From Dethiosulfatibacter sp. (lineage in GTDB: Bacteria > Bacillota > Clostridia > Tissierellales > Dethiosulfatibacteraceae): DNA of 7,550 nt. Positions 5,986 to 7,550 of this stretch are shown piece by piece. The position numbers and the translations under genes were made by a program. The notes below the pieces were generated by a model. It saw only the letters and a list, made by a program, of their open reading frames with translations. It was not told the origin of the DNA and made no database searches. The stretch's first letter is position 1. The number at the start of each line of letters is the position of its first letter. The stretch is taken from NCBI GenBank assembly GCA_030591825.1, contig JAUVAG010000042.1, positions 1 to 7,550 on the forward strand, read 5' to 3'.

Positions 5986-6980
5986 TTGCTGTTTCCTCCC
6001 TTGTCCAATTCTTCTTTAATAATTTCATTCACTCCGCTGTCTAAAAACATTTTCGACTGTCTTATAGCATTCTTAATTGCAATACTGTCAGAACTTCCAT
6101 GTGCTTTAATTACCGGAGCTTTAAGTCCCAGTAAAGGAGCTCCTCCATGTTCTGAATAATCAAGTTGACCCATAAGCTTTTTCATGGAATCCTTTATGAG
6201 ATAACCACCAATTTTACCCTTTGTTGTTTTCAAGATTTCATCTTTCATCCTGCTCATAAGCTCCGCAGCTACACCTTCCATAAGTTTAAGGACAACATTT
6301 CCCACAAAACCATCACAGACCAAAATATCAGCATTGTTAGACATTATGTCCCTTGCTTCTATATTCCCTATGAAATTTAGTTCAGACTCCTTTAATAGCT
6401 TAAAGGTATCATTGACAAGTTTGTTTCCCTTGCCTTCTTCAGTTCCTATATTTATAAGTCCTACTTTTGGACTTTCAATCTTCAGAACATTTTCCATATA
6501 AATCGATCCCATTAGTGCAAACTGATTCAAAAATGCCGGCTTGCAGTCAACGTTGGCCCCAGCATCCATTAAAAGGCTGAATCTTTTTCCATTTGGGAAC
6601 AGTGGTGCAAGACAAGGTCTTTCTATTCCTGGAAGTCTTCCCACTATGAATAAGCCTCCGCTTAATATTGCTCCAGTATTGCCTGCGGAAACAAATGCAT
6701 CTCCATATCCGTTCCTGAGGGCATCCATTCCCTTTACCATAGAAGAATCCTTTTTCTTCCTAATGGCCTTCACTGGCTTGTCTTCATTAGTTATAACATC
6801 TTCCGCATTAATGATTTCTATTCTATTAAGCAGATTTTTGTCAGTAAGATATTTCTTTATTTCCCCTTCCTTTCCGGAAAAGGTAATTTTAACGTCATAT
6901 TCTCTTAATGCTTCAATTGAGCCTTTGACTATTGCTTCAGGTGCGTTGTCTCCACCCATTGCATCCATAATAATATTCAT
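5982..6980 (-). CDS. plsX: PlsX, phosphate acyltransferase
   Basis: A 332-residue enzyme that converts acyl-ACP and inorganic phosphate to acyl-phosphate. PlsY then uses acyl-phosphate to acylate glycerol-3-phosphate, the first step of phospholipid synthesis in most bacteria. PlsX is a peripheral membrane protein; no membrane segment or signal peptide is seen. Family motifs are MDAMGGDNAPEAIVKG at the N-terminus, SAGNTGA at about 98–104, RPCLAPLFP, MDAGANVD near 138–145, GLINIGTEEGKGN near 174–186 and FVGNVVLKLMEG. The length is normal. The frame is open to a TTG at 7004, but that codon lies at the predicted transcription start. The ATG at 6980 has GAGGTG four bases upstream and gives the conserved N-terminus. 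It has its own promoter after the rpmF terminator and is coupled to acpP by a TTGA overlap. Confidence 0.97.
   Translation of the reverse strand: MNIIMDAMGGDNAPEAIVKGSIEALREYDVKITFSGKEGEIKKYLTDKNLLNRIEIINAEDVITNEDKPVKAIRKKKDSSMVKGMDALRNGYGDAFVSAGNTGAILSGGLFIVGRLPGIERPCLAPLFPNGKRFSLLMDAGANVDCKPAFLNQFALMGSIYMENVLKIESPKVGLINIGTEEGKGNKLVNDTFKLLKESELNFIGNIEARDIMSNNADILVCDGFVGNVVLKLMEGVAAELMSRMKDEILKTTKGKIGGYLIKDSMKKLMGQLDYSEHGGAPLLGLKAPVIKAHGSSDSIAIKNAIRQSKMFLDSGVNEIIKEELDKGGNSN
5995..6000 (-). promoter_or_regulatory. acpP ribosome binding site inside the plsX coding region
   Basis: GGGAGG lies nine bases before the TTG start of acpP and overlaps the Gly-Gly codons near the plsX C-terminus. It supports TTG at 5985 as the true start. 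Confidence 0.75.
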
Positions 6981-6984
6981 TTTA

Positions 6985-6990
6985 CACCTC
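6985..6990 (-). promoter_or_regulatory. plsX ribosome binding site
   Basis: GAGGTG lies four bases before the ATG at 6980. It selects this start over the in-frame ATG at 6995 and the TTG at 7004, neither of which has a comparable site upstream. Confidence 0.75.
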
Positions 6991-6994
6991 GACA

Positions 6995-7016
6995 TAATAC
7001 TCAAGTTTTAGTATAA
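6995..7016. repeat. Inverted repeat over the plsX -10 and start point (possible operator)
   Basis: Seven-base arms TAATACT (6995–7001) and AGTATAA (7010–7016) match at six of seven positions, with five in a row perfect (ATACT/AGTAT) and an 8-base centre. The repeat covers the -10 box and the predicted start of transcription, where a repressor could act. Fatty acid regulators such as FapR bind near plsX in Bacilli, but this dyad does not match the FapR half-site as I know it. AT-rich chance symmetry is possible. Confidence 0.35.
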
Positions 7017-7038
7017 CGTAGAACAAATAAATTTGCAA
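7010..7038 (-). promoter_or_regulatory. plsX–acpP promoter (sigma-A type)
   Basis: The -35 TTGCAA at 7033–7038 and the -10 TATACT at 7010–7015 are separated by exactly 17 bases. Each differs from consensus by one or two bases. Transcription would begin near 7003–7004, giving a leader of about 23 bases that contains the plsX ribosome binding site. The -35 box overlaps the tail of the rpmF terminator. Confidence 0.75.
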
Positions 7039-7071
7039 TAAAAATGAAGATAGTGCGAACACTATCTTCAT
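7036..7071 (-). terminator. Intrinsic terminator of the DUF177–rpmF unit
   Basis: A perfect 12-bp stem (arms 7044–7055 and 7060–7071) closes on a 4-base loop that reads UUCG in minus-strand RNA, followed by a U-run (UUUU, A, UU). It starts seven bases after the rpmF stop codon. Confidence 0.92.
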
Positions 7072-7078
7072 GGTTTTA

Positions 7079-7258
7079 TTATTCTACGTTCAAGACTTCT
7101 CTTCCATCATAGTATCCGCATTCTCTACAAACTCTGTGAGGAAGCTTCACCTCATGACATTGTGGACACTCAACAAAACCTGTTACTTTAACTCTCTCTT
7201 TTGCCGTTCTCCTTTTGTCTCTTCTAGATTTGGATATTTTTCTCTTTGGTACTGCCAT
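7079..7258 (-). CDS. rpmF: 50S ribosomal protein L32
   Basis: A 59-residue, highly basic protein of the large ribosomal subunit. It starts [20 protein letters not shown], the classic bL32 N-terminus. C31, C34, C44 and C47 form two Cys pairs (CPQC and CREC), so this is the zinc-binding form of L32. The ATG at 7258 follows a near-perfect AAGGAGGTG ribosome binding site (7265–7273) that is encoded within the last codons of the DUF177 gene, only 3 bases separating that gene's stop from this start. The DUF177–rpmF pairing is widespread in bacteria. A strong terminator follows directly. Nothing is unusual about the protein. Confidence 0.97.
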   Translation of the reverse strand: MAVPKRKISKSRRDKRRTAKERVKVTGFVECPQCHEVKLPHRVCRECGYYDGREVLNVE

Positions 7259-7261
7259 TAG

Positions 7262-7550
7262 CTACACCTCCTTATCAAGCAATTTTCTCAATTTATCTAA
7301 ACGTGGATCAACAATTGCATCACCACAATTGCATTTACTGTGATTTCTGTTTATTCCACATTTTTGACAAATACCTTTACAATCATTTTTGCACAAAACT
7401 TTTATAGGCTTCGATACGTAAATAGATTGAACTATAGCATCCGTCAAGTCGATTTTATCATCAACAAGGTCAATGCTCAATTCATCTTCATTAACAACCT
7501 CACCTATGGTAATTTTAAATTCGGTTTCCACTTGGTGATTAAACTCATCA
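7262..7550 (-). CDS. DUF177 (YceD-like) protein, C-terminal part
   Basis: The last 96 or so codons of a gene whose start lies beyond the window. The frame stays open to the edge, with residues DEFNHQ before a GTG at 7531. That GTG should not be taken as the start, because family members are usually around 150–180 residues. The C-terminal half shows the DUF177 pattern: IDLTDAIVQSIYVSKPIKVLC, then a cysteine cluster (CKNDCKGICQKCG, followed by CNC) and DPRLDKLRKLL at the end. The cysteines look able to bind a metal, though that is inference. YceD proteins are linked to 23S rRNA or ribosome metabolism, and the gene is almost always next to rpmF, as here. The exact biochemical role is not established from this sequence. 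Confidence 0.88.
   Translation of the reverse strand, partial: DEFNHQVETEFKITIGEVVNEDELSIDLVDDKIDLTDAIVQSIYVSKPIKVLCKNDCKGICQKCGINRNHSKCNCGDAIVDPRLDKLRKLLDKEV
7265..7273 (-). promoter_or_regulatory. rpmF ribosome binding site inside the DUF177 gene
   Basis: AAGGAGGTG, an almost complete complement of the 16S rRNA 3' end, is six bases before the rpmF ATG. It also encodes the Lys-Glu-Val that ends the upstream protein, so translation of the two genes is probably coupled. Confidence 0.85.

Noticed and set aside
6981..7004. TTG-started eight-residue extension of plsX
   Set aside because: The TTG coincides with the predicted transcription start, and the GAGGTG site lies downstream of it.
6541..7011. 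156-codon plus-strand open frame antisense to plsX
   Set aside because: It mirrors the conserved plsX coding sequence and has no homology signal or convincing ribosome binding site of its own.
7070..7261. 63-codon plus-strand open frame opposite rpmF
   Set aside because: It is the antisense of the certain L32 gene and begins in the terminator hairpin.

Overview
The window comes from a low-GC, AT-rich bacterial chromosome, most likely a member of the Clostridia or a close relative (Firmicutes). The reasons are strong AGGAGG-type ribosome binding sites, use of TTG as well as ATG starts, TGA read as stop, and the gene order DUF177–rpmF–plsX–acpP–rnc–radical SAM–smc–ftsY, which is typical of that group. 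Every gene lies on the minus strand, so transcription runs from the high-coordinate end to the low-coordinate end. No mobile element, CRISPR array, tRNA or rRNA was seen.

In order of transcription: (1) 7550–7079 holds the 3' part of a DUF177/YceD-like gene (5' end outside the window) and rpmF (ribosomal protein L32), closed by a perfect 12-bp terminator hairpin at about 7036–7071. (2) A good promoter (TTGCAA, 17 bp, TATACT) at 7010–7038 drives plsX and acpP. These two genes share a TTGA stop/start overlap and end in a terminator whose 5' arm contains the acpP stop codon. (3) A 259-bp intergenic region (5484–5742) carries that terminator, a long imperfect hairpin (5553–5610) and a weak candidate promoter with a 14-bp dyad. 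(4) From 5483 down, rnc, an Elp3-like radical SAM gene, smc and ftsY are packed with overlaps of 17 and 26 bases and then an 8-base gap, which suggests one translationally coupled operon. ftsY runs off the low-coordinate edge.

The genes are mostly housekeeping: a ribosomal protein (L32), membrane phospholipid start-up (PlsX makes acyl-phosphate from acyl-ACP, which is loaded on AcpP), RNA processing (RNase III), chromosome organisation (SMC) and membrane protein targeting (FtsY). The radical SAM protein is the one member of unknown function. No clearly new multi-gene system is visible. The most interesting items are the hairpin upstream of rnc, the acpP terminator that overlaps its coding sequence, the TTGA coupling of plsX and acpP, and the poorly understood radical SAM gene.

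Three start sites need care. The longest open frames of plsX and rnc begin at TTG codons that lack a ribosome binding site, and internal ATG codons at 6980 and 5483 are the better starts. For acpP, TTG at 5985 is the only sensible start.
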